A stretch of DNA of 64,000 nucleotides, taken from contig NZ_LVHF01000033.1 in assembly GCF_001650345.1 (NCBI RefSeq), positions 372,001 through 436,000 of the forward strand. The letters are read 5' to 3'. Position numbers and translations under genes: made by a program. Below are positions 9,719-18,629 of this stretch, piece by piece (within the stretch, counting starts at the first letter, position 1; each line of letters opens with the position of its first letter). The stretch comes from Photobacterium jeanii. GTDB lineage: Bacteria; Pseudomonadota; Gammaproteobacteria; Enterobacterales; Vibrionaceae. The notes under the pieces were generated by a model. It made no database searches. It saw nothing but the letters and a program-made list of their open reading frames with translations, and was not told the origin of the DNA.

Positions 9719-10876
9719 TTAACTCGCCAGCACTTCTGGTTTGCGTTTGGCACTCGCGATTAGCATATAGATCGCGGTTGCTAGGTAAATCACGAAGAAA
9801 AACGCGGTTAAGCCGTCTTCGGTTTTCATGAATTTATCCGCAACTAATGGTCCTGTCGCAGAGCCTAAGCTGTAGCTAAATAGCATTACTTGAGTGGCTG
9901 CCACAATGAAGCTGCTGTCTAGATCATCACAAGCTAATGTGATGGCGATAGGGTAAAGCGCGAACGCAGACATACCCAGTAGTGCCAACATCGCTAGCAT
10001 TATGTTGAAGCTGTTATCGAAGTGAATGATCCCCATAGCAAATACACCCACTAACGATGCCATCGCCATCAATAAAGACTTGCTCACGCGAGTCGATAGC
10101 CAGCTGATCACTGGCTGGATCAACATCCCACCCAAAATAATTGCCGCCATTAACAGGCTGATTTTGTCATTGCTGATCCCAGATTGTTGCAGTGACAATG
10201 GCATCAAACCGTAAATTGAACCCATCAAAATGCCTGACACTAAGCAGCCTATCAGCGCGGGTTTGCGTAGCTGGCTGATTTGGCCTAATGACATGCTTTG
10301 TGGGTGCGAGAGTGCTGGCTGACCTTGCTTAAATAACAAAGGTGGCAGCATTGCACAGCAAAGTAACGCCAAAATTGCGATAAACGGTTCAAAGCCTGAA
10401 GTGCCGACGGTTGAAATACCGAACTGCCCTAGGGTTGTACCGCCGTATAGCGATGTCATGTAAAAGCCAAGGCGTTTCGCACGTTCTTTTTTATCGCCAA
10501 TCAATAGCCATGACTCGATCACCACAAAGATCCCTGCGACTGCAATGCCGGCAATAAAGCGCGCAAACAGCCACACTTGCTGTGAAGGTAATAGTGGCAT
10601 GGTGATCACTGTGAGTGCTAATAGCGCCACAAAGCCAATAAAAGCAATGCGGTGGCCGATACGCGCCACGATCGGCTCGATCAGCAGTGATCCAAGCAAT
10701 AGACCACAGTAGTAACTACTTGCCAACCAACTCACTAAATCCTGACTTAACTTAAACTCATTGGTGATCAATGGAATAAGGCTCATCAAGTAGCCAGAAG
10801 CGATAGCAAAAATAGTTAGGCCGGCAACAGGCACAAAAGTACCTCCGCGACGGCTAATAGTAGTGGTATGTGTCAC
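9719..10876 (-). CDS. MFS transporter, YcaD-like
   Basis: A 385-residue inner-membrane protein with about twelve hydrophobic segments and the loop-2/3 region IVARIGHRIAF that corresponds to the MFS signature. The central RFIAGIAVAGIFVVIESWL stretch and the overall length resemble the YcaD-type subfamily of drug/sugar transporters. The start is a GTG at 10876 preceded by GGAGA at suitable distance. It is convergent with the CsrB gene, whose terminator lies about 55 bases away. The substrate cannot be told from sequence. Confidence 0.78.
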   Translation of the reverse strand: MTHTTTISRRGGTFVPVAGLTIFAIASGYLMSLIPLITNEFKLSQDLVSWLASSYYCGLLLGSLLIEPIVARIGHRIAFIGFVALLALTVITMPLLPSQQVWLFARFIAGIAVAGIFVVIESWLLIGDKKERAKRLGFYMTSLYGGTTLGQFGISTVGTSGFEPFIAILALLCCAMLPPLLFKQGQPALSHPQSMSLGQISQLRKPALIGCLVSGILMGSIYGLMPLSLQQSGISNDKISLLMAAIILGGMLIQPVISWLSTRVSKSLLMAMASLVGVFAMGIIHFDNSFNIMLAMLALLGMSAFALYPIAITLACDDLDSSFIVAATQVMLFSYSLGSATGPLVADKFMKTEDGLTAFFFVIYLATAIYMLIASAKRKPEVLAS

Positions 10877-11349
10877 TACCGTGATCTCCAGTCGATAGAT
10901 TAATGAAGTTAATACCAGCGAATAAACTGGTATTGATATATGCGTTAGTTAATGAAATCTGCGGGTTTGCGAAGGCGTACAGCCAGTAAGAACTACCGCT
11001 GAGGTCGCCGAAAATGTGGGCAGAATTCGTTAGATGGCGCGACTATATCGCAAAAAATACAAAGGTAAAATGAGAAAAAATAATGCGAAAAGTCATCAAA
11101 ATTAATGGCTTTAATTGTGGCTTTTGGATGCTTAGTGCTAGATGGTGTTTATATTGCGATTAATTTAATTTGTGTTTTTATGGCGTTGAAAAATAACAGG
11201 TAAAATTTATTTTCCTTGTTCTTTAACCAACTTTTAACAGCGAAATGTTTCGTGTTGGAATGATTTATTAGGAGCTTGGTGTTGCTGAAAGCGAAGCCTG
11301 AGTGTTTTAGATGCTTAAAATTATTTTCTGCAACGATCAAAATCGAGTG

Positions 11350-11380
11350 TTGACCTGTCTATAACTCTACAGTTTATGAT
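11350..11380 (+). promoter_or_regulatory. MerR-type promoter with 19-base spacer before the MerR-methyltransferase gene
   Basis: TTGACC at 11350-11355 and TATGAT at 11375-11380 are separated by exactly 19 bases, the over-long spacing that MerR-family activators correct by twisting DNA. The spacer carries the imperfect dyad CTGT-N10-ACAG. The promoter points at the gene starting 60 bases downstream, which encodes a MerR-family protein, so autoregulation is likely. The rest of the 560-base gap (10877-11349) is A/T-rich and holds nothing else I can support. Confidence 0.65.
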
Positions 11381-11439
11381 GCAATTATCGCGATGAAGAC
11401 AAGGCACGGCTGTTTGTCTATCTGTAATAGGGAGCAATG

Positions 11440-12603
11440 ATGTACCGAATATCACAACTGGCTGAACTAGTAGGGCTATCTCGAACGACTTTGCTCTATT
11501 ACGAAAAGATCGGATTGATAAAAGGTCAGCGGCTAAAGAACGGTTATCGCAGTTATAGCGAAACAGATCTTCAGCGATTGCGATTAATGCAGCGCTTGCA
11601 AGCGGGGGGACTGACCTTAAAAGAGTGTCAAGCTTGCCTAAATGCCAAAGTGGAACGCGAGGTATTGGTTGAGCGTCTGCGGCAGTTGGATCACGAGATC
11701 GAGCAAAAACAACAATCTCGCCAGTTATTAGCGGCTTTGCTTGGCGAAACACCACTTACCGAATGGCATGAATCTTTGGATGAAGTCGCGCCGGATGCCC
11801 ACTTGAATTGGTTGATGACACAAGGATTTAGTGAGAAAGAAGCCTTGCACTTACGTTGGTTATCAAAAGATATGAATACACATGAAACTTACATGGCGGA
11901 TTTCTTCCGCGTATTTGAAGCCCTAGAGTTTTGGGGACCGGGATCTGAGCAAGACACACTAAAGGCGCTTAGCCTGTTACCTTTTCAAGCTAATGAAATA
12001 TTGGAAATCGGCTGTGGGCAAGGCATTGCAACTCGCACCTTAGCAAAACATGCGCATGTGACCGCAGTCGATAACGATGAGCCATCTTTGCAACGCTTGA
12101 GAGGTAAAGCTCAAGCACTTGGCTTAAGTGACAAGATCACCACTGTGTGCGCCAGTATGACCGAACTGCCATTTGCGGAAGGCACGAGCAAGCTGATATG
12201 GGCAGAAGGCAGTGCGTACATTATGGGGGTCGAGAGTGCACTCCAAACATGGCGCCCTTTGTTAGCTCAAGATGGCATCTTAGTTTTGAGCGATATGGTG
12301 TGGAGCACTCAAACGCCAAGCGAAGACGCTGTCACTTATTGGCAGAAAGAATACCCAGATATCGGTAGCGTTGAAAAGCGTATTGCGCAGGCGAAAGCGG
12401 CAGGTTATCGGCTGTTAGAGACTTTCCCTATCAGCCAACAGGCGTGGGATAACTACTACCATCCTTTAGAGCAACGCGTACAGAGCTTGAAAGCTGAGAT
12501 GCTAGCATCTCAAGTATTAAAAGATATCCAACAAGAGATAGACATGGTTAAACGCCGAGGTAATGAAGTGGCGTATCAGATGTATATCTTACAAAAAGAT
12601 TGA
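11440..12603 (+). CDS. MerR-family regulator fused to a SAM-dependent methyltransferase
   Basis: A 387-residue two-domain protein. Residues 1-70 form a MerR winged-helix domain (YRISQLAELVGLSRTTLLYY, then KNGYRSYSETDLQRL), followed by a dimerisation coiled coil to about residue 105. From about residue 130 the protein is a class I methyltransferase with motif I ILEIGCGQGIATR near residue 187 and the acidic loop VTAVDNDEPS. Ordinary MerR proteins have a short effector domain here; the methyltransferase replaces it and may sense S-adenosylmethionine or a methyl acceptor. The second of two adjacent ATGs fits AGGGAG at 11429-11434 best. An acetyltransferase gene follows seven bases after the stop, so the two are probably co-transcribed. 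Confidence 0.85.
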   Translation: MYRISQLAELVGLSRTTLLYYEKIGLIKGQRLKNGYRSYSETDLQRLRLMQRLQAGGLTLKECQACLNAKVEREVLVERLRQLDHEIEQKQQSRQLLAALLGETPLTEWHESLDEVAPDAHLNWLMTQGFSEKEALHLRWLSKDMNTHETYMADFFRVFEALEFWGPGSEQDTLKALSLLPFQANEILEIGCGQGIATRTLAKHAHVTAVDNDEPSLQRLRGKAQALGLSDKITTVCASMTELPFAEGTSKLIWAEGSAYIMGVESALQTWRPLLAQDGILVLSDMVWSTQTPSEDAVTYWQKEYPDIGSVEKRIAQAKAAGYRLLETFPISQQAWDNYYHPLEQRVQSLKAEMLASQVLKDIQQEIDMVKRRGNEVAYQMYILQKD

Positions 12604-12610
12604 TAGAAAA

Positions 12611-13198
12611 ATGAACCAAGCAACGAATCAGAATATTCAAAAAACAAACAACCTACCTCCTCAATACGAGAGAGCGGTTTATCACAAAGACATGCATAAC
12701 GACATGGTCGCACTATTTACCCAAACCTTCTCTGATTCAGAGGGAGAAGCGGAAGGTAAAACCATTGGCTCGCTAGTCAGCGACTTGTTGAACACAACGC
12801 TAGAGCAAGACTTACAAGGTTTTGTCACTAAGCAAGGTGAACGCTTGATTGCGGGCGTGTTGTTTACGCCACTACGCTTTGAAAATGGTGAAATGGGTTA
12901 CCTATTGTCACCAATGGCAACCTTAACTGAGTACCAAGGCAAAGGTATAGGACAAGCGCTGATTAACTTTGGTCTTGAACACCTCAAGCAACAGGGTGTT
13001 GAGTTGGTGTTTACCTATGGCGATCCTAATTTCTACTCGCGCGTTGGCTTCCAGCAAGTGACGGAAGCACAATTTAAAGCACCGCATTCCTTGAGTTATC
13101 CGCACGGTTGGCTAGCGCAATCACTGACTGGTGAGTTGACACCAATCGAAGGCACATCTTCTTGCGTGCAAGGTTTGGATAGTCCTGCGTATTGGTAA
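12611..13198 (+). CDS. GNAT-family N-acetyltransferase
   Basis: About 195 residues. The acetyl-CoA binding core is seen as LSPMATLTEYQGKGIGQALI (motif A, QGKGIG) followed by LVFTYGDPNFYSRVGFQQ, which places it in the YhbS-like GNAT group. The ATG at 12611 was chosen; an upstream in-frame ATG overlaps the preceding gene by 41 bases and lacks support. The weak ribosome site suggests translational coupling to the MerR-methyltransferase gene that ends at 12603. The acceptor substrate is unknown. The pairing of an acetyltransferase with a methyltransferase-type regulator hints at a detoxification role, which is inference. Confidence 0.8.
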   Translation: MNQATNQNIQKTNNLPPQYERAVYHKDMHNDMVALFTQTFSDSEGEAEGKTIGSLVSDLLNTTLEQDLQGFVTKQGERLIAGVLFTPLRFENGEMGYLLSPMATLTEYQGKGIGQALINFGLEHLKQQGVELVFTYGDPNFYSRVGFQQVTEAQFKAPHSLSYPHGWLAQSLTGELTPIEGTSSCVQGLDSPAYW

Positions 13199-13241
13199 CG
13201 CGTGAAGCTCCGGTCATTGGTTGACCTAATTTGAACGAAAG

Positions 13242-13277
13242 AGCCCCTTTGCGATGAACTTGTAGAGGGGCTTTTTA
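13242..13277 (+). terminator. Terminator after the acetyltransferase
   Basis: AGCCCCT and AGGGGCT pair around a 16-base loop and are followed by TTTTTATT. Confidence 0.8.
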
Positions 13278-13435
13278 TTGCTCTCTACTAGTGCGGAGGT
13301 AGGAATTATTTCATGATTTGCTTCTCTCTGATGGAACAACCATTTTAGTGTAAGGTTTACTTAGCTTTACTGATATTGACATGGCTTTACACCTAGTGAG
13401 TTAGAGTAAAGTATCGTTAGTTTGAGTAACCAATC

Positions 13436-14767
13436 ATGAAAACAATCCGCAATATCATCTGGGCAATGATCGCCGTGATGTCCGTATTATGGTTTGCGAT
13501 GGAGCCGCAGCTTTTCTCTTCTAGCAATGTCTTTGAATGGCGATCTGCCATGATTCAATATTCAGGCATTCTGTCTTTGATGTTGATGTCGATCACCATG
13601 GTGTTGGCGATGCGTCTGCCTGTGGTTGAAAACTGGCTACATGGCATGGACAAAGCGTATCGAGTGCACAAATGGTTAGGTATCAGCGGTGTTGCATTGG
13701 GTATTGCGCACTGGCTTTGGTATCAGGTGCCGAAATGGTTGGTTATGTCGGGAGTATTGGCGAGACCAGTAAAACACACGGGAGCAGGACCTGCTGGTAA
13801 TTTGTCTGGCATTGAAGCTTGGGTTCGTGGTTTACGTGAGTTTGGGCAGAGCCTTGGTGAGTGGGGTTTCTACTTGCTGTTGGTATTGTTGGCGGTTTCT
13901 TTGTGGAGTGCGATAAAGTACAAACCATTCAAACTCTCTCACCGTTTGATGTCGGCTGCTTATCTACTTATTGCTATCCATTCCGTGCTGTTGTTAAAAC
14001 ACGCGTACTGGGGTGAGCCTGTTTACTACATTACGGTCGCCTTTGCAGTCGTAGGTTCGATCGCTGCGCTTTACAGCTTATTTGGTTTGGTTGGGCGTCG
14101 AAATAAACACTCCGCTATGGTGACTTCTACACGTTACTTCCCACAAGCAGAGGTGATGGAGTTAGTTTTAGAACCAGATACGTCTTGGCAAGGGCATAAA
14201 GCTGGGCAATTTGCCTACTTACGTTTTGGTGACGAAGATGCGCATCCATTTACCATCGTATCCGGTAGTGAAAGTAACGAACTGCGTTTCTTAATCAAGG
14301 AGCTGGGTGACTTTACCACTGGGCTTTATGAACGAGTGCGAAATGGGGACGCAGTAACGATAGAAGGCCCCTATGGTCGTTTAGCATTTGATTTAGATAA
14401 ACCGCAAATTTGGGTTGCTGGTGGGGTAGGTATTGCTTCTTTCTTTGCTGCTTTGGAAGCATTAAAAACGAAAGCGAGGAACAATAATGTTCATTTGTTT
14501 TACTGTACGCGTGGTGTGGACAGCCATTTAGTTGATGAACTGTGGCACCTTGCTCACCAAGAAAACGTCAGTTTGCATGTGATAGATACACTGAAGTCGC
14601 CTCGTTTGAATGCAGAACGTATTGCCGCACAATGTGGTCATTTGAATCAGTATGAAATGTACTTCTGTGGACCTGAAGCGTTCTCAAAAACATTGAAAAA
14701 AGAGCTAGAGGCGTGTCAATTTAATATCGAAAGAAGCTATCACGAAGAGTTGTTTGTGATGAGATAA
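13436..14767 (+). CDS. Ferric-reductase-like transmembrane flavocytochrome
   Basis: A 443-residue inner-membrane oxidoreductase. About six transmembrane helices fill residues 1-215 and contain histidines suited to bind two b haems (HKWLGISGVALGIAHW near 79-94 and LSHRLMSAAYLLIAIHSV near 168-185). The C-terminal half is a ferredoxin-NADP-reductase module: an FAD site (HPFTIVSG), a phosphate loop (GPYGRLAFD) and a nucleotide site (WVAGGVGIASFFAAL, MYFCGPEAF). Such proteins pass electrons from NAD(P)H through FAD and haem across the membrane, often to ferric iron or a metal substrate. It stands alone between terminators, convergent with the copper operon; a redox role in metal handling is plausible but unproven. 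Confidence 0.82.
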   Translation: MKTIRNIIWAMIAVMSVLWFAMEPQLFSSSNVFEWRSAMIQYSGILSLMLMSITMVLAMRLPVVENWLHGMDKAYRVHKWLGISGVALGIAHWLWYQVPKWLVMSGVLARPVKHTGAGPAGNLSGIEAWVRGLREFGQSLGEWGFYLLLVLLAVSLWSAIKYKPFKLSHRLMSAAYLLIAIHSVLLLKHAYWGEPVYYITVAFAVVGSIAALYSLFGLVGRRNKHSAMVTSTRYFPQAEVMELVLEPDTSWQGHKAGQFAYLRFGDEDAHPFTIVSGSESNELRFLIKELGDFTTGLYERVRNGDAVTIEGPYGRLAFDLDKPQIWVAGGVGIASFFAALEALKTKARNNNVHLFYCTRGVDSHLVDELWHLAHQENVSLHVIDTLKSPRLNAERIAAQCGHLNQYEMYFCGPEAFSKTLKKELEACQFNIERSYHEELFVMR

Positions 14768-14791
14768 AAAGTGATATTGGCTTAGATAGAA

Positions 14792-14817
14792 AGGAGCTGA
14801 ATGATTAGCTCCTTTTG
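14792..14817. terminator. Terminator between the flavocytochrome gene and the copper operon
   Basis: GGAGCT and AGCTCC pair around eight bases and are followed by TTTT on the plus strand. It lies between two convergent genes and may act on both, though the minus-strand T run is weaker. Confidence 0.65.
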
Positions 14818-14833
14818 CATTTTAGAGTAAAAT

Positions 14834-15379
14834 TTACAGCGTAATCTTTTTCGTCATTCCCGCTTCCGCATGACCTGGAATGTTGCACGCAAACTCAATT
14901 TTGTTGTCACCGTGGAAATGCCACAACATCTGTTTTGCTTTACCTGGCGCAACAGTGACTGCGTTGCCTGAATCATGCATATGATCGCCACTCATGGTCT
15001 TCATCATCTCGCGGTGCTCTAGCTGTTCTTTTGCCGAACCAATCGTAAACTCGTGGTTGATCTTACCTGTATTCATCACCACAAACTGCACCACATCGTT
15101 TGGCTCAATTTTGACATCTTTTTTGAACTTGATGGTCATGTCATCACCCAAGATGACGTGTACCACTTTGTCTGGCTTTGCCCCTTTTGCTGGCATACCA
15201 ACGGCCGACATGCCCGGCATATCCATCATGTTTGAGTGGTCCATTTTGCTGTGATCCACGTTTGAATGATTCATGCTGGAATGGTTCATCTGGCTGTGGT
15301 TCATATTCGAGTGATCCATTTGTGCAAAAGCGGTCGTTGTTGTTAGGGCTAGAGTAAGCGTGATTAGTGTCTTTTTCAT
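14834..15379 (-). CDS. Periplasmic copper-binding cupredoxin with Met/His-rich N-terminus (CopI-like)
   Basis: A 181-residue exported protein. After the signal peptide (to about residue 19) comes a repetitive region of seven or so MDHSN/MNHSX units, a flexible copper-binding tail. The C-terminal 110 residues are a plastocyanin-like cupredoxin: a conserved His in NHEFTIG, and the Cys-His-Met ligand loop in CNIPGHAEAGM. This matches CopI-type cupredoxins that confer periplasmic copper tolerance, mostly under low oxygen. It is the last gene of the copper operon, downstream of cusA with a 77-base gap. Function as a copper chaperone or detoxifier follows from the family; redox activity is inferred. 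Confidence 0.85.
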   Translation of the reverse strand: MKKTLITLTLALTTTTAFAQMDHSNMNHSQMNHSSMNHSNVDHSKMDHSNMMDMPGMSAVGMPAKGAKPDKVVHVILGDDMTIKFKKDVKIEPNDVVQFVVMNTGKINHEFTIGSAKEQLEHREMMKTMSGDHMHDSGNAVTVAPGKAKQMLWHFHGDNKIEFACNIPGHAEAGMTKKITL

Positions 15380-15456
15380 TTTTATATCCTTGTTTTAATT
15401 CATTAATAATTCGGTATTTTCCCCTCAAAACCGAGTGTTTGAGAGGAAGGTAGGGA

Positions 15457-18400
15457 TTAAGCCTTGTTGCCAGTTTGCGTGCTTGTTTGACCAAGAGTTG
15501 AGTTATCCGGGCGCAACTCGCGTTGCTTCCACAGCTTGAAGATGGCAGGAAGTACCAACAGCGTCAGCAGCAGCGCCGATGCCATACCACCAATCATTGG
15601 TGCGGCGATACGTTGCATCACTTCTGAACCAGTACCTTCGCCGTACATGATCGGAATCAGACCAATAATGACCGTTAGTACCGTCATCATTACGGGGCGA
15701 ACACGTAAGCCTGCACCTTCGCGAATGGCATCGGTTAGGTCTTTCGCCTCAAGTTTCAGTTGCTTCTCTTCCGCATCGAGCTTTTTGTAGTGCCACGCTT
15801 GGTTGAGGTAGACCAGCATGATGACGCCAATCTCAACCGCGACGCCAGCTAGGGCAATAAAACCGACCCCAACGGCAATCGAGAAGTTGTAGTTGAGGAT
15901 ATGCATGAGCCACAAGCCACCGACCATAGCGAGCGGTAGGGTAAGCATGATGATCATCACTTCGCCGACACGACGGAAACTGAAGTAAAGCAGCAGCATA
16001 ATGATGGCGATGGTAATTGGTACCACGACACTCAAGCGGTCTTTCGCACGTTCCATGTATTCGTATTGACCAGACCAAGCCAATGAGTAACCCGCAGGAA
16101 GCTCCAACTGATCGGCCACGACTTGCTGTGCTTCCACGACGTAAGAACCAAGGTCACGACCATCGATGTCGACAAACACCCAGCCGTTTGGACGCGCGTT
16201 TTCCGTCTTGATCATCGGAGGACCGTCTTCGTAACGAATGTCCGCTACATCAGCCAGCGCAATACGAGCGCCATTTGGTGTCACCAATGGTAGGTTTTGC
16301 AGTTTAACCACTGAATCTCGGTAGTCTTGTGGGTAGCGAACGTTGATTGGGTAACGCTCCAAGCCTTCAATGGTTTCACCCACATTCATGCCGCCGACCG
16401 CAGTGGAGATCACCTGCTGAACGTCTTTGATGCTCAAGCCGTAACGCGCTGCGGCACGACGTTTAATGTCGATCGTGACATAACGACCACCCGCCACACG
16501 TTCCGCATAAACCGATGCCGTGCCTTGTACGCCATTAAGAATTGGCTCCAACTGAGAGCCGATCTTCTCAATCACTTTCAGATCGGGTCCGGCGATCTTA
16601 ATGCCGATAGGGGTTTTGATGCCCGTTGCGAGCATGTCGATACGCGTTTTGATCGGCATTACCCAAGCGTTAGTAAGACCAGGGAACTGAACCAGATTAT
16701 CGAACTCTTTGCGCAGTGACTCGGTTGTTACCCCTTCACGCCATTGATCGTGCGGTTTCAACTGAATCACGGTTTCAATCATGGTGAGTGGCGCTGGATC
16801 GGTTGCGGTCTCAGCTCGACCAATCTTGCCCCATACGGTTTTCACTTCTGGAACGGTTTTGATCAGCTTGTTGGTTTGTTGTAGAAGCTCGCGCGCTTTA
16901 CCAATCGAGATACCCGGGTAGGTCGTTGGCATGTACATCAAGTCGCCTTCATCCAGCGGCGGGATGAACTCGCTGCCCAGTTTACTGGTTGGGTAATAAG
17001 CCGACGCCATTAGACCTAATGCAATAACAATCATGGTCTTAGGGTATTTTAGGCTGGTATTCAACAGCGGGCGGTACAACGCGACCAAGCCGCGGTTAAC
17101 CGGGTTTTTGTGTTCCGGTAACACTTTACCGCGGATGAAGTAGCCCATAAGAACAGGGACGAGTGTGATCGCCAAACCTGCTGCCGCTGCCATGGCGTAC
17201 GTCTTAGTGAACGCAAGCGGCGAGAACATCTTGCCTTCTTGGCCTTCTAAGGCGAACACAGGCACGAAGCTCAGAGTGATGATCAGCAATGAGAAGAACA
17301 GCGGTGCGCCGACCTCTTCAGCGGCTTTGCCAATCACTTGCCAGCGGTTTTTGTCGGTCAGTGGCGTTCGTTCAATGTGCTTATGAACGTTTTCAATCAT
17401 CACGATTGCGCCATCCACCATGGCACCGATGGCAATCGCAATACCACCCAAGGACATGATGTTGGCGTTGATGCCTTGCCAATGCATCACGATAAATGCA
17501 CTAAGAATGCCGACCGGTAGGCTCAGAGCGATAACCAATGAAGAACGAATGTGGAATAAGAATAAGGCACACACAATCGCAACCACGATGAACTCTTCAG
17601 CAAGCTTCTTCCATAGGTTTTCTACCGCTGAATCGATAAGGGTAGAGCGGTCGTAGGTTGCCACAATTTCCACGCCCTCGGGTAGGCTGCGTTGTAGGTC
17701 TGCGAGCTTGTCTTTGACTTTCGCAATCACTTCACTGGCGTTTTCGCCAAAGCGCATCACGATAACGCCACCCACGGCTTCACCTTCGCCATTCAGTTCT
17801 GAAATTCCACGGCGCATCTGTGGACCAAGGTTAATGTCTGCGATGTCACCCAATAGCAACGGCGTGCCTTTCTCAGTGACTTTGAGAGGCAGTGATTTGA
17901 TGTCTTCGATGCTGGTTAGGTAACCCGTGGTACGAACCATGTGCTCGGCTTCCGCAACTTCGATAACGGACGCGCCGGTTTCTTGGTTGCCGTTTTGGAT
18001 TGCCATGTTCACTTGTTGCAAAGTGAGGTTGTAAGCACGCAGCTTGGCAGGATCAATCTGCACTTGGTATTGCTTCACCATACCACCCACGGTAGCGACT
18101 TCAGAAACGCCATCCACGGTTTGCAATTCGTACTTCAAGAACCAGTCTTGCAGGCTGCGAAGATCCGCCAAATCATGCTGGCCGGTTTTGTCTTGCAGTA
18201 CATAGCTGTAAACCCAGCCTACACCAGTCGCATCAGGACCTAGGGTTGGTTTTGCGTTCGGCGGCAGCTTGGGCGCAACTTGGCTTAAGTACTCCAGCAC
18301 GCGTGAACGTGCCCAGTACATGTCGGTATCATCGTTGAAAATGATATAAACGTAAGAGTCACCAAAGAAGGAATAACCACGAACCGTCTCAGCACCCGGC

Positions 18401-18627
18401 ACAGCAAGCATGGCGGTGGTGAGAGGGTAAGTGACTTGATCTTCCACTACTTGAGGGGCTTGACCCGGATAGCTGGTTTTGATGATCACCTGAACATCGG
18501 AAAGGTCTGGGATCGCATCAACAGGGGTGTTCTTTACACTGTAAAGTCCGCCGAAAATAAGCGCTAAGGTCGCGATCAACACGAGGAAGCGGTTGCTCAG
18601 TGACCAACGAATAATAGCATTGATCAT
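15457..18627 (-). CDS. cusA: CusA, heavy-metal RND efflux pump (Cu(I)/Ag(I))
   Basis: A 1056-residue inner-membrane RND transporter of the heavy-metal efflux group. Twelve membrane helices flank two large periplasmic loops. The proton-relay acidic residue lies in AIGAMVDGAIVMIENVHKH of TM4. Methionines in ATDPAPLTMIETVIQL and RIDMLATGIKTPIG correspond to the methionine relay that defines the monovalent Cu/Ag subgroup and separates it from CzcA. Pumps Cu(I)/Ag(I) from periplasm or cytoplasm through CusB and CusC, powered by the proton gradient. It follows cusB by two bases, so the two are translationally coupled. Length is normal. Confidence 0.93.
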   Translation of the reverse strand: MINAIIRWSLSNRFLVLIATLALIFGGLYSVKNTPVDAIPDLSDVQVIIKTSYPGQAPQVVEDQVTYPLTTAMLAVPGAETVRGYSFFGDSYVYIIFNDDTDMYWARSRVLEYLSQVAPKLPPNAKPTLGPDATGVGWVYSYVLQDKTGQHDLADLRSLQDWFLKYELQTVDGVSEVATVGGMVKQYQVQIDPAKLRAYNLTLQQVNMAIQNGNQETGASVIEVAEAEHMVRTTGYLTSIEDIKSLPLKVTEKGTPLLLGDIADINLGPQMRRGISELNGEGEAVGGVIVMRFGENASEVIAKVKDKLADLQRSLPEGVEIVATYDRSTLIDSAVENLWKKLAEEFIVVAIVCALFLFHIRSSLVIALSLPVGILSAFIVMHWQGINANIMSLGGIAIAIGAMVDGAIVMIENVHKHIERTPLTDKNRWQVIGKAAEEVGAPLFFSLLIITLSFVPVFALEGQEGKMFSPLAFTKTYAMAAAAGLAITLVPVLMGYFIRGKVLPEHKNPVNRGLVALYRPLLNTSLKYPKTMIVIALGLMASAYYPTSKLGSEFIPPLDEGDLMYMPTTYPGISIGKARELLQQTNKLIKTVPEVKTVWGKIGRAETATDPAPLTMIETVIQLKPHDQWREGVTTESLRKEFDNLVQFPGLTNAWVMPIKTRIDMLATGIKTPIGIKIAGPDLKVIEKIGSQLEPILNGVQGTASVYAERVAGGRYVTIDIKRRAAARYGLSIKDVQQVISTAVGGMNVGETIEGLERYPINVRYPQDYRDSVVKLQNLPLVTPNGARIALADVADIRYEDGPPMIKTENARPNGWVFVDIDGRDLGSYVVEAQQVVADQLELPAGYSLAWSGQYEYMERAKDRLSVVVPITIAIIMLLLYFSFRRVGEVMIIMLTLPLAMVGGLWLMHILNYNFSIAVGVGFIALAGVAVEIGVIMLVYLNQAWHYKKLDAEEKQLKLEAKDLTDAIREGAGLRVRPVMMTVLTVIIGLIPIMYGEGTGSEVMQRIAAPMIGGMASALLLTLLVLPAIFKLWKQRELRPDNSTLGQTSTQTGNKA

Positions 18628-18629
18628 AA

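Noticed and set aside
11321..11755. Long open frame opposite the MerR-methyltransferase gene
   Set aside because: It is a mirror of a well-supported gene, with no ribosome site or recognisable domain.
15536..18243. Several open frames antisense to cusA
   Set aside because: They follow from the codon bias of cusA on the other strand and show no independent evidence.
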